A stretch of 59,121 nt of DNA from Rikenellaceae bacterium (GCA_015059955.1 SUZK01000010.1:1-59121), one strand, 5' to 3'. Counted from the stretch's first letter, positions 41,749-51,426 are shown. The notes: generated by a model not told the origin, from the letters alone. A program made the numbers and translations.

Positions 41749-43038
41749 ATGGAAAATTTCAAGCCTACAAAGTACACCCTTAAGTGTGTAGCCACCGGTC
41801 GTGAGTTTGACGATGCGGGTTGGATTTTGGATGATGCAGAGTGCAAGTCACCTTCGATGGTGCGCGCCCAGTACGAGAAGAAGCAGATTGAGGTAAAGTC
41901 TGAGAACTATGGCCTCTATAAGTTTTGCGATTGGCTCCCTGTGAAGCGCGTGCTCAAGGGCTCATCGGCGCCTGTCACCTACAAGAGCGAGGCGTTGGCA
42001 AAGCATCTTGGCTTGACTAACCTTTGGATTACGCTCAGTGGCTACTGCCCCGAGAAGGGTGTCAACATGACAACTTGCTCGTTCAAGGAGACTGAGGCAT
42101 ATAGCGTATGTGCTCGTATCGACGAGAATGAAGAGCGTATCTTGGTCGTAGCATCTGCAGGTAATACAGCACGTGCCTTCGCTAAGGTATGTTCTGATAA
42201 CAACATCAAGCTTCTGTTGGCCGTTCCACACGACAACCTCGATGCTTTGTGGTTCACCGAGCCACTAAACGACTGCGTGAAGCTCATCGCTTGCGATAAG
42301 GGTGGCGACTACTTCGATGCTATCCACCTCTCGAACCTCGCGCTCAAGTCGTCGAAGTATTATGCTGAGGGTGGTGCTAAGAATATCGCTCGTCGCGATG
42401 GCATGTCGACAACGATGCTCTCGGCAGCTACAACCATAGGCCGTATTCCAGATTACTACTTCCAGGCAGTAGGTAGCGGTACAGGCGCCATCGCTGCATG
42501 GGAGGCAAATATGCGCCTTATCGAGGATGGTCGCTTTGGCACGAACTTGGCAAAGCTCATAGTTTCGCAGAACGCTCCATTCGTACCTATGTACGATGCT
42601 TGGCGTGCCGACTCGCGCGAGATGTTGCCATACGATGCCAAGAAGGCTCGCCGTGATGCCGAGCTTATCGACGCTAAGGTACTCTCAAACCGTAAGCCAC
42701 CTTACGGCCTTGCTGGTGGCCTTTACGATGCGTTGAAGGCTACCGATGGCGATATTATGGTTGCGACAAACGCTCAGTCGAAGCGCGCTTGCAAGCTCTT
42801 CAAGGAGTTGGAGGGTGTGGATATCTATCCTGCGCCTGGTGTGGCCCTTGCAACACTCATTAAGAAGGTAGAGGCTGGCGAGATAGAGAAGGATGCATGC
42901 ATCATGCTCAACATAACTGGCGCTGGTGCTGAGGCTGCACAGAAGGGTCGCGAGTTGTGGTATCTCAAGCCCTCAAAGGTATTCCCACTTACCGTCACTG
43001 ACGAGGAGGTGATATCATATGTTGACACACTATTTTAA
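41749..43038 (+). CDS. Cysteate synthase (threonine-synthase-like PLP enzyme)
   Basis: 429-aa fold-type II PLP enzyme. Cysteate synthase makes L-cysteate from O-phospho-L-serine and sulfite. In methanogens cysteate leads to coenzyme M, and in sulfonolipid-forming Bacteroidota it supplies the capnine head group. Seen: PLP lysine Lys113 in TTCSFKETEAY, the phosphate-binding SAGNTARA near 135-142, the glycine loop AVGSGTGAIAAWEAN, and a long N-terminal region with GWILDDAEC. The sequence resembles cysteate synthase annotations more than canonical ThrC, but by eye threonine synthase cannot be excluded. First gene of an operon with manA and a LuxR-type regulator. Confidence 0.75.
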   Translation: MENFKPTKYTLKCVATGREFDDAGWILDDAECKSPSMVRAQYEKKQIEVKSENYGLYKFCDWLPVKRVLKGSSAPVTYKSEALAKHLGLTNLWITLSGYCPEKGVNMTTCSFKETEAYSVCARIDENEERILVVASAGNTARAFAKVCSDNNIKLLLAVPHDNLDALWFTEPLNDCVKLIACDKGGDYFDAIHLSNLALKSSKYYAEGGAKNIARRDGMSTTMLSAATTIGRIPDYYFQAVGSGTGAIAAWEANMRLIEDGRFGTNLAKLIVSQNAPFVPMYDAWRADSREMLPYDAKKARRDAELIDAKVLSNRKPPYGLAGGLYDALKATDGDIMVATNAQSKRACKLFKELEGVDIYPAPGVALATLIKKVEAGEIEKDACIMLNITGAGAEAAQKGRELWYLKPSKVFPLTVTDEEVISYVDTLF

Positions 43039-43047
43039 TTGAGCACG

Positions 43048-44031
43048 ATGCTATATCCACTAAAATTTAAGCCTCGCGTCAAGGAGCGTATATGGGGCGG
43101 TCATGCGATTGTTGAGCGCAAGGGTAAGGCTCTGTCGCGTATCGACAAGGATAAATTATATGGCGAGAGCTGGGACCTGTCATCCGTAAAGGGTGATATC
43201 TCGGTCGTTGCCAACGGCTTCCTTAAGGGCAACAACCTTGAGGAGGTTATCGAGGTGTATATGGGCGAGCTTGTGGGTGAGACGAACTTTGAGCGCTACG
43301 GATTGGAGTTTCCGTTGCTTGTGAAGTATCTTGACTGCAACGATAAGCTCTCTGTTCAGGTGCATCCCAACGATGAACTTGCTGAGGAGCGCCACAATAG
43401 CTTTGGCAAAACAGAGGCGTGGTATATCGCAGACTGCAAACCAGGTGCTGCCATATATCTCGGCTTCAAGGATCTAAATATCACTCGCGAGGAGTATATA
43501 TCGGCCGTTGCAGAGTCACGCTTAGAGCCACTTCTCAACCGTGTGGAGGTTAAGAAAGGTGATGTATTCTTCATCCCTGCTGGCACGGTGCACGCGCTTG
43601 GTGCAGGCATCGAGGTTGTCGAGGTGCAGCAGACATCCGACGTCACGTATCGCATTTACGACTGGGATAGGGTAGACGCATCGGGCAAGGGCCGTGAACT
43701 ACATACAGCACTCGCCGTTGATGCCATCGACTTTGAGGCTGATGCCGACCTGTTGCATAAGCAGTATAATTTGCAGCGTGGTGGCGAGGCCAAGGTTATC
43801 GACTCGCCATATTTCACGATGGTGATGCAGGATGTAGCATCGAAGCGCGTTATTGACTGTTCGATGCTCGACTCCTTTATAATATATATATGTCTATCGG
43901 GCTCGGTACGCCTGACGGCCAATGGCGCTGAGGAGAGGCTCGCGATGGGTGAGTTGGTGCTTGTCCCTGCCGAGGTTGACGAGATATGCTTCGAGGGCGA
44001 TGCTCAGCTAATGGAGGTATTTGTAAAGTAG
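43048..44031 (+). CDS. manA: Mannose-6-phosphate isomerase, class I
   Basis: Zn-dependent isomerase interconverting mannose 6-phosphate and fructose 6-phosphate. About 327 aa (ATG at 43048; an in-frame TTG at 43039 is less likely). Seen: the N-terminal PRVKERIWGG opening, zinc-ligand motif QVHPND, GKTEAWYI, FFIPAGTVHALGAG with the second His, and EVQQTSDVTYRIYDW. The C-terminal cupin-like domain is short, as in Bacteroidota/Firmicutes-type ManA. Nine bases after cysteate synthase. Confidence 0.93.
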   Translation: MLYPLKFKPRVKERIWGGHAIVERKGKALSRIDKDKLYGESWDLSSVKGDISVVANGFLKGNNLEEVIEVYMGELVGETNFERYGLEFPLLVKYLDCNDKLSVQVHPNDELAEERHNSFGKTEAWYIADCKPGAAIYLGFKDLNITREEYISAVAESRLEPLLNRVEVKKGDVFFIPAGTVHALGAGIEVVEVQQTSDVTYRIYDWDRVDASGKGRELHTALAVDAIDFEADADLLHKQYNLQRGGEAKVIDSPYFTMVMQDVASKRVIDCSMLDSFIIYICLSGSVRLTANGAEERLAMGELVLVPAEVDEICFEGDAQLMEVFVK

Positions 44032-44036
44032 AGAGT

Positions 44037-44636
44037 ATGCGTCCTGAGATGGTTATAATAATGGAGAATACGTTGAGCGGAATGGCTCTGCGTAGCCTCC
44101 TTATGGATATAATTACCGATATCCCCATCTCGACATACAGCTCGTTGGAGGAGTATGAGACCAAACGCCAGGAGGGTGTTGTCGTTGCACACTACTTCGT
44201 GTCGGCAGCGGTTGTTTTCCGTAACCCAGAGTTCTTCCGCGATATGATACGCCGCACGATAGTCTTTACAGATGGTGAAGCTTCGACCTTTGTGCAGTCG
44301 GGTTTTCGTACTATTGATGCTACGGCATCTGAGCAGCAGATAGCTCGTCGCATACTTGAGGTCTACCGCTTAGGCCATCCTGGAGGACATTCACAGCATG
44401 GTGTACATGTTACAGAGAGGAGTAACCTATCTCCTCTGTCGGCACGTGAGAATGATGTTTTGGCGCTGATGGTCAAGGGCTATATAAATAAGGAGATTGC
44501 CGACAAATTGAACATATCGCAGGCAACGGTTATCTTCCATCGTAACAACATCTGCGAGAAGTTAAACACTCGCTCGTTGGGCAGGCTGACAATATATGCG
44601 GTGTTGAACAACGTAGTGTCGCTCTCTGATTTATAG
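44037..44636 (+). CDS. LuxR-type HTH regulator with degenerate receiver-like domain
   Basis: 199-aa regulator (ATG at 44037, 5 bases after manA). The C-terminal LuxR HTH is clear (LSARENDVLALMVKGYINKEIADKLNISQATVIFHRNNI, shown here as LSARENDVLALMVKGY and NKEIADKLNISQATV). The N-terminal part has alternating strands and helices like a receiver domain but lacks an obvious phospho-acceptor Asp-Lys set. It may respond to a ligand or act unphosphorylated. Its targets are unknown; position suggests control of its own operon. Confidence 0.8.
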   Translation: MRPEMVIIMENTLSGMALRSLLMDIITDIPISTYSSLEEYETKRQEGVVVAHYFVSAAVVFRNPEFFRDMIRRTIVFTDGEASTFVQSGFRTIDATASEQQIARRILEVYRLGHPGGHSQHGVHVTERSNLSPLSARENDVLALMVKGYINKEIADKLNISQATVIFHRNNICEKLNTRSLGRLTIYAVLNNVVSLSDL

Positions 44637-44651
44637 TCAAGTAGAGATAAA

Positions 44652-44690
44652 AAGTGTAGGGCTACCTCCATTGGAGGTAGCCCTATACTT
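44652..44690. terminator. Bidirectional terminator between luxR-like and BACON genes
   Basis: A long stem with TAGGGCTACCTCC / GGAGGTAGCCCTA at its heart and a 3-nt loop, extended by AGT/ACT with one G-T pair. T-runs follow on both strands. Confidence 0.85.
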
Positions 44691-44708
44691 TTACTATCGA
44701 GTGCCTGA

Positions 44709-45515
44709 CTATGCCTCGTTTATGAAAGCGTAGTCACCCTCGTATACTACGGTGTGCTTCTCCAATACGTCGTCAATATAGAGCGTAACCTCAAGGGTTA
44801 CCTTACCCTCCTCAACAGTGAGCTTGCCTGACTCGTAGCTAATCTGATTTTTGCTCGATGCTGTACCATAGGCATCATTAATCTGATACCAGCTATAAGT
44901 ATCTGTAAATGTGTTAGCAAAGCCTGAGTTGCTCTTATCGAACTCGTAGGTGCCAACAGGGATTGTTACGTTGTCGAGGTCTGCTGGAGCCTCCAAAAGG
45001 AAGAGGTCAACGAGGTAGTAGTGAGCATTTGGTACGCTGTACATGTTGTCGCTATCGAGACCGAGGTCCGAGAAGATGAGGTAATAGTTGTACATGCCTG
45101 CCTGGATGCCGTAGTACTTACCCTGAAGCTGGAAGTCGGTGATAGTCTTGTTTGTAGGTGCTGGGTTGCCAGCCTGGTTGATGGTTACAGTGAATGATGA
45201 GCTGTCGTAGGTGACGGTGATAACACCTGTACGAGGACCCTCATCAGGGTTCTTATCTATGGTATAGGTAATCTTGCCCATCTCCTTATAACCGAAATTG
45301 TTAATCCAATCCACATCGGCAGTGGCCTCCACTTTTGCGCCCTCCACAGGAGCGATAAGCTCATACTTCAAAAAGCCCATTGCACTACCCGAGCTAATGT
45401 TTACCACTGAATCGGTAGTAAGCTTAATAGCAGAGTTCTTTGCATCCTCGCCTGCTGGCTCACAAGCTGTGAATAGTAGCGCAAATAGCGCCACGATAGA
45501 TAGAAGTTTTTTCAT
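44709..45515 (-). CDS. BACON-domain lipoprotein
   Basis: 268-aa predicted surface or periplasmic lipoprotein: signal with lipobox LFTAC (Cys18). A BACON-like beta-sandwich spans about 28-117 and ends in the signature FTVTINQAG. A second beta-rich domain (about 125-268) has no family that I recognise (ITDFQLQGKYYGIQAGMYNYY, YALINEA-type ending). BACON proteins in this phylum often take part in glycan or mucin binding. Monocistronic; no SusC/SusD genes nearby. Confidence 0.75.
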   Translation of the reverse strand: MKKLLSIVALFALLFTACEPAGEDAKNSAIKLTTDSVVNISSGSAMGFLKYELIAPVEGAKVEATADVDWINNFGYKEMGKITYTIDKNPDEGPRTGVITVTYDSSSFTVTINQAGNPAPTNKTITDFQLQGKYYGIQAGMYNYYLIFSDLGLDSDNMYSVPNAHYYLVDLFLLEAPADLDNVTIPVGTYEFDKSNSGFANTFTDTYSWYQINDAYGTASSKNQISYESGKLTVEEGKVTLEVTLYIDDVLEKHTVVYEGDYAFINEA

Positions 45516-45547
45516 TGTCTATTTAGTATTAATATTTGTTCTGCGTG

Positions 45548-45555
45548 CAAAGATA
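45548..45555 (-). promoter_or_regulatory. -7 box of the BACON lipoprotein gene
   Basis: TATCTTTG on the minus strand, 33 bases before the ATG at 45515. No clear -33 element. Confidence 0.5.
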
Positions 45556-45598
45556 GTACTTTTTTTCGAAGTCGATTTACTCCTACAAATATTATTTA

Positions 45599-45606
45599 TA
45601 TATTTG
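45599..45606 (+). promoter_or_regulatory. -7 box abutting the VanX-type gene
   Basis: TATATTTG ends only 5 bases before the ATG at 45612, so the mRNA would be leaderless or have a leader of a few nucleotides. The -33 region is weak. Confidence 0.45.
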
Positions 45607-45611
45607 CAACC

Positions 45612-46340
45612 ATGAGAAGGTTTTATATAACACTTGTGGCATTGATGCTCATGTGTAGCGCTTATGCCCAGCAGATGACCAACTTCGACATGAAGATGCG
45701 CGAATATGGTCTTGTGAACATTACAGACCTTGATCCGACGATACTCGTAGATCTGAAGTACTCCTCGGAGGATAACTTCGTGGGTGTGGATATGTATGGC
45801 TCGCTCAATGATGCCTACTTCGAGGTAGAGTTTGCCAAGAGGGTGGCGCGTGCACAGCAGATACTGCGAGAGCTACACCCCAACTATCGACTGCTAATAT
45901 ACGATGCATCACGACCTATAAGCGTGCAGCGCGCAATGCGCCGATGTGTCGAGGGAACGGAGTTCGAGTCCTTCGTCGCGGATGGTACAAAGGGTGGTCG
46001 TCACAACTTTGGCGTCGCCGTTGACCTTACGATAGCCACTGCAGATGGTACTCCATTGGATATGGGTGCAGGTTTCGACGACTTCACCGAGGCAGCCAAC
46101 GTTAAGGGTACTCCCGATACTGATGAGCTGTCGACACGAACGCCAGAGGTCTATCGTCGCTATGCTCTGGAACAAGTCGAGCGTGGCATAATAAGCCATG
46201 AGGCTGCTAAAAATAGAGTGCTTCTAATTGAGGTGATGTACGAGGCTGGGTTAGTGCCATATCGTCGTGAGTGGTGGCACTTCGAGGAGATTATCTCAAT
46301 GAGTAGTACACGTGAGAAGTACAAACTGCTTGACTTCTAA
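45612..46340 (+). CDS. D-Ala-D-Ala dipeptidase (VanX/DdpX-type, M15D), exported
   Basis: 242-aa zinc dipeptidase with a signal peptide (1-19, cleavage after AYA). Seen: the M15 zinc motif GRHNFGVAVDLTI (His then Asp) near 132-144 and the late EWWHFE motif (catalytic Glu plus zinc His). A conserved ASRP substrate loop is at YDASRPISVQ. Exported VanX homologues recycle peptidoglycan-derived D-Ala-D-Ala for nutrition; vancomycin resistance would need VanH/VanA, which are absent. Its stop lies inside the shared terminator. Confidence 0.9.
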   Translation: MRRFYITLVALMLMCSAYAQQMTNFDMKMREYGLVNITDLDPTILVDLKYSSEDNFVGVDMYGSLNDAYFEVEFAKRVARAQQILRELHPNYRLLIYDASRPISVQRAMRRCVEGTEFESFVADGTKGGRHNFGVAVDLTIATADGTPLDMGAGFDDFTEAANVKGTPDTDELSTRTPEVYRRYALEQVERGIISHEAAKNRVLLIEVMYEAGLVPYRREWWHFEEIISMSSTREKYKLLDF

Positions 46341-46375
46341 TAGTAAAGGGACTCGATTGAGCCCCTTTACTATTA
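46338..46375. terminator. Bidirectional terminator containing both stop codons
   Basis: A 13-bp perfect stem TAATAGTAAAGGG / CCCTTTACTATTA. The first three bases are the TAA of the dipeptidase and the last three are the TAA (minus strand) of the convergent peptidase-like gene. The inner part CTC-GATT-GAG prolongs the stem after one mismatch. Confidence 0.8.
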
Positions 46376-47848
46376 CTTCGTCTTGATGACTATCTCATAC
46401 TTCGATGATGGCTCAAGTGGCGCATCGTAGATGAGTAAGAAGTTCTCGTCGATGACACTCTTCCAGCCGTTACTATCTATGACCTGTGGGCTTTTGAGGC
46501 GCTCAGGGAAGATATAACTGAACGGAAGGTCGAGAACGTGCTCCTGCTTGAACTTATCACCTCGCATGCGCTCAAGGCTGAAGTTCTCGCCCGTGGTAAT
46601 AGTCACAATATACTCCTTGCCGCGGCGCTCCGAGCTTACCGTGTAGTCCTGCTCATTGGCACTTTGGAGGCGGACCTCCCACTTGGGGTCGCCATAGTAG
46701 ACTAAGACATCGCGGTCGTGCCAGAAACCTATCATATCCCAATCCTCAGCACTCTCGAAGGAAAGCTCTCTGCCGAGGACCTCTGCAAGACGGTTTGCTG
46801 CTGTTGTCAGCTCCTCCTCGAAGCCGTCGAGGTAGTTGTAGCGCTCGTCAATAAGCTCAGGATACCACTCGTTCTGCTGATATAGGAAATCCTGCTGGTT
46901 GATATATACAGACTCTGCCAAGGTGTATCGCTCGGGGTTAGTAACCCAATACTTGAGCGCGCCCCAACCATTGCGACCATGCCATGTGGTCACCACATAG
47001 CCTATCATAGTAGTCGCATTCGAGCCATTCATCCATGCAACAGCCATACTCTCGCGCGTATTATTAATGTCGCCGATAAGGCAGTTGCCCACAGCAGCAT
47101 ATACACGGCGCTTGCCCGACTCCTCAAGGTCCCACTCCTCCTTGGTAAACCTATCCTCGGCATAGAGCTTGCCATCGCGTGGTTTTAGATTGCCGAGCGA
47201 GTATGGCATCTCAAGATTCTTTTGCGTTGCGTGTGCTGCCGTAACTATAAGGTCGGGGTCGTACTCAGCATACAACTCCGTAAACTTACGCAACACCTCT
47301 TCGGGCGCTACCATACCTGTCGTAATCTCGCCATCGCGACCTCGCTTCTCGCCCCATAGGCCCTTGGTGTGGTCGTCAACCCATGCGTAGTTGTCGAACC
47401 ACTTTGCCGAGTTAAGCTCCATGATTGTAGCTACGGCATCCTTCACAACAAGAGGCTCACGGCTATTCTCTATCATGCGCATAGCGGCATCGGCATCGTA
47501 GCCAGTGACGATACCCCACATAAAGTCGGCAAAGATATCCTTATCTATATCGCGGCTCACATGGTGGATGTCGATAACATAGTCACGACCGATATTTTCG
47601 GGCATATCGACGATGGCAACATAGCGAGGATTGAGGCGCTTAAGCTGCTTCATGGCCTCACGAGGCATACTCTCAAAGCATACTACCTCGGCATTGTGTC
47701 TATCGGCCAGAGCCTCGACAACACTCTGCCACTGGGCATCCTCCACAACGGCACGTGAGGCGAGTACTACATAGTCGCTCTTGGGCGCTGTTGCCATAGC
47801 TGATGTAGCTATGAATATAGTTGAGATAAGAGTGAATAAACCTTTCAT
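46373..47848 (-). CDS. Exported clan CD-like cysteine peptidase candidate
   Basis: 491-aa protein with a signal peptide (1-19 or so, AMA). I do not recognise a named family with certainty. Two hydrophobic strands each end in a likely catalytic residue: DLIVTAAH (His206) and RVYAAVGNC (Cys256). This order and spacing (His, about 50 residues, Cys) is that of clan CD peptidases such as gingipains, clostripain and caspases. A second part (about 390-491) is beta-rich and may be an Ig-like C-terminal domain. No Por-secretion sorting signal is obvious. It precedes no operon partner, but udk and gyrB lie upstream on the same strand. Confidence 0.5.
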   Translation of the reverse strand: MKGLFTLISTIFIATSAMATAPKSDYVVLASRAVVEDAQWQSVVEALADRHNAEVVCFESMPREAMKQLKRLNPRYVAIVDMPENIGRDYVIDIHHVSRDIDKDIFADFMWGIVTGYDADAAMRMIENSREPLVVKDAVATIMELNSAKWFDNYAWVDDHTKGLWGEKRGRDGEITTGMVAPEEVLRKFTELYAEYDPDLIVTAAHATQKNLEMPYSLGNLKPRDGKLYAEDRFTKEEWDLEESGKRRVYAAVGNCLIGDINNTRESMAVAWMNGSNATTMIGYVVTTWHGRNGWGALKYWVTNPERYTLAESVYINQQDFLYQQNEWYPELIDERYNYLDGFEEELTTAANRLAEVLGRELSFESAEDWDMIGFWHDRDVLVYYGDPKWEVRLQSANEQDYTVSSERRGKEYIVTITTGENFSLERMRGDKFKQEHVLDLPFSYIFPERLKSPQVIDSNGWKSVIDENFLLIYDAPLEPSSKYEIVIKTK

Positions 47849-47851
47849 ATA

Positions 47852-48472
47852 CTATTTGTTATCCATTAGTGAACGTATGTTCTGAATAAGCATTCGCACA
47901 GCCACCGAGTTGAAGCCACCCTCAGGGATAATGACATCGGCATGGCGCTTCGAAGGCTCGACGAACTCCTCGTGCATAGGCTTCACGGTAGTGATATATT
48001 GGTCTATTACTGACTGCATGGTACGGCCACGCTCGCACACATCGCGAAGGATACGGCGTGCAAGGCGCACATCGGCATCGGTATCTACATAGACCTTTAT
48101 GTCCATTAGGTCGCGCAACTCCTTATTCTCGAAGATAAGGATGCCGTCGACGATGATTACCTTCGAAGGCTTCACCAACACGCGCTCATTGGTGCGGTTG
48201 TGGTCCACGAACGAGTATACAGGGTGTTCGATGGGCACGTTAGACTTGAGTGTGCGGATATGCTCAACAAGCATATCGGTATCGAAGGCTGCAGGGTGGT
48301 CGTAGTTGAGCTTCGTGCGCTCATCGTACGATAGCTCTGGGTGAGCCTTATAGTAGTAGTCGTGGCATAGTGTTGCCACGTCGTCATCTTTGAATGCCTC
48401 TTGTAGGCGCTTCACGAGTGTCGACTTGCCAGAGCCAGTACCTCCAGCAACGCCAATAATGGTTACCTCCAT
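47852..48472 (-). CDS. udk: Uridine kinase
   Basis: Phosphorylates uridine and cytidine in pyrimidine salvage. 206 aa from the ATG at 48472; an upstream start at 48514 would lie in the gyrB terminator. Seen: P-loop GVAGGTGSGKST, the CHDYYYK and NYDHPAAFD segments that bind the nucleoside, VIIVDGILIFEN, and the lid region with RLARRILRDVCERGR. It is 3 bases upstream of the peptidase-like gene and follows gyrB behind a terminator, so it probably uses a separate or read-through transcript. Confidence 0.94.
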   Translation of the reverse strand: MEVTIIGVAGGTGSGKSTLVKRLQEAFKDDDVATLCHDYYYKAHPELSYDERTKLNYDHPAAFDTDMLVEHIRTLKSNVPIEHPVYSFVDHNRTNERVLVKPSKVIIVDGILIFENKELRDLMDIKVYVDTDADVRLARRILRDVCERGRTMQSVIDQYITTVKPMHEEFVEPSKRHADVIIPEGGFNSVAVRMLIQNIRSLMDNK

Positions 48473-48491
48473 AGTATTAAGGTTATCTATT

Positions 48492-48520
48492 AAAAAAGGG
48501 GTCGCGCTAAGCACAACCCC
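48492..48520 (-). terminator. gyrB terminator
   Basis: A 10-bp stem GGGGTTGTGC / GCGCGACCCC (with two G-T pairs) and loop TTA, followed on the minus strand by TTTTTT. Confidence 0.85.
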
Positions 48521-48528
48521 ATCAATTA

Positions 48529-50505
<1,977 letters not shown>

Positions 50506-50528
50506 TTATATATTCTATATAAAACGCA

Positions 50529-50559
50529 CAAAGATACACAAAAAAAATGAAACTTCAAA
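50529..50559 (-). promoter_or_regulatory. gyrB promoter (TTTG-N19-TATCTTTG)
   Basis: Minus strand TATCTTTG (50529-50536) and TTTG (50556-50559), 19 bp apart; about 39 bases before the ATG. Confidence 0.7.
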
Positions 50560-50617
50560 ACAAAAAAAGGAATAATAACTGATGCTGCGAATGTGTCCAT
50601 TGGCTAACTATCAAACA

Positions 50618-50647
50618 CGTGTCGTAGGTTATCCTATCGTGTCATAG
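50618..50647. repeat. Two direct repeats CGTGTCRTAG, 20 bp apart
   Basis: CGTGTCGTAG (50618-50627) and CGTGTCATAG (50638-50647) have the same face of the helix (20-bp period) and lie 45-75 bp upstream of the -7 box of the structured RNA. They look like a regulator site; no regulator is assigned. Confidence 0.4.
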
Positions 50648-50692
50648 CAACTCTATTTTTACACCATATTCTACATTTGAGAAAATTTTTAC

Positions 50693-50700
50693 TATCTTTG
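50693..50700 (+). promoter_or_regulatory. -7 box of the structured RNA / DprA-like transcript
   Basis: TATCTTTG, perfect TAnnTTTG, preceded by AAAATTTTTAC. The -33 element is not obvious (a TTTG at 50676-50679 is too close). Confidence 0.6.
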
Positions 50701-50704
50701 TTAC

Positions 50705-50966
50705 GGCTTACTACTTTAAGCGTTAAGCCAATACATATTAGTAGACATTTATTATCGTAATCTTCAACATCGAAACTTGGCGGTTTTACACAAAACGAAG
50801 ATTAGCAATCAGATGTCCGCGATAGGTGTATATATCCACCACTGACATTGGCTCAGTGTGTGCTTATATATCATCCTGCGTGGGCTATCTGTGTTGCTTG
50901 TTCGTTTTGTAGGCAGCCAAGGCCTCGATGTTGGATAAGTTAATGCAGAAGCCTGCGCTTTTTTAT
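50705..50966 (+). ncRNA. Structured RNA candidate in front of a DprA-like ORF
   Basis: No ORF; many complementary segments. GGCTTA (50705-50710) pairs with TAAGCC (50724-50729), while CTACT (50711-50715) in its loop pairs with AGTAG (50740-50744): a 5' pseudoknot. AATCTTC (50759-50765) pairs with GAAGATT (50797-50803). A long interrupted stem joins 50818-50835 with 50866-50880 (CGC/GCG, AGG/CCT, ATATAT/ATATAT), capped by CACTGA / TCAGTG (50840-50858). The end is an intrinsic terminator: GCAG-AAGC-CTGC, then GC and six T (50945-50964). Transcription would start near 50706, giving about 260 nt. The U-tract touches the next ATG (50965), so the RNA may be an independent sRNA or an attenuator-type leader. 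Confidence 0.65.
50945..50964 (+). terminator. Terminator/attenuator abutting a start codon
   Basis: Hairpin GCAG-AAGC-CTGC plus GC-TTTTTT. The last T is directly followed by the ATG of the DprA-like ORF, so the ORF is transcribed only by readthrough. Confidence 0.6.
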
Positions 50967-51426
50967 GGACTTATCTGGTAACAAAGAGTTGTTGGATAGA
51001 TATTTGGTTGCCTTCTTCGCATCCCGCACAGCACCGCCTGAGGCTCTTGACCTTGCCAAGCGGTGGGCGCACGAAATTGCTCAAACAGATAAGGTTGTAA
51101 TTAGCGGTTTTCACTCTCCAATCGAGCGAGCTGTACTCGATATTTTGCTCGCCAATGGCTGTTCTGTTGTGGTCGCATTAGGGCGTTCGCTATACCGCAA
51201 AATCCCAACGCACTTGCAATCGGCTTATGATAGCAATAGGGTGTTGTTCGTATCGTTCCGAGGCTCCTCGCGCCCATCGTTTTCCAACTCTCAAACCCGT
51301 AATTGGCTCGCTGCCGGCCTTGCCTCGGAGGTTGTCTTTGCCCCATTCGACAACTCAAGCCAACTCTCGTCATTACATTATAGCATAGCACATAGCTCGA
51401 CACCTTGCAGAATATTAGGATTGTAA
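50965..51426 (+). CDS. Minimal DprA/Smf-like Rossmann protein
   Basis: 153-aa protein that looks like only the central Rossmann-type (SLOG-superfamily) domain of DprA. Seen: VVISGFHSPIERAVLDILLANGCSVVVALGR (DprA counterpart: strand, SGxxxGID-like turn, helix, strand ending in LGxG), shown as VVISGFHSPIERA and SVVVALGR; then IPTHLQSA (YPxxN-like), VLFVSF, and TRNWLAAGLASEVVFAPF, matching the RNRIIAGLS-type motif. The SAM and winged-helix domains of full DprA are absent. No Shine-Dalgarno; the ATG abuts a T-tract of the upstream RNA. Role unknown: DNA uptake, DNA or nucleotide binding, or partner of the RNA. Confidence 0.65.
   Translation: MDLSGNKELLDRYLVAFFASRTAPPEALDLAKRWAHEIAQTDKVVISGFHSPIERAVLDILLANGCSVVVALGRSLYRKIPTHLQSAYDSNRVLFVSFRGSSRPSFSNSQTRNWLAAGLASEVVFAPFDNSSQLSSLHYSIAHSSTPCRILGL

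Noticed and set aside
45612..46340. Vancomycin resistance (vanX).
   Set aside because: No vanH/vanA partners, and the protein is exported, which fits peptidoglycan recycling or nutrition instead.
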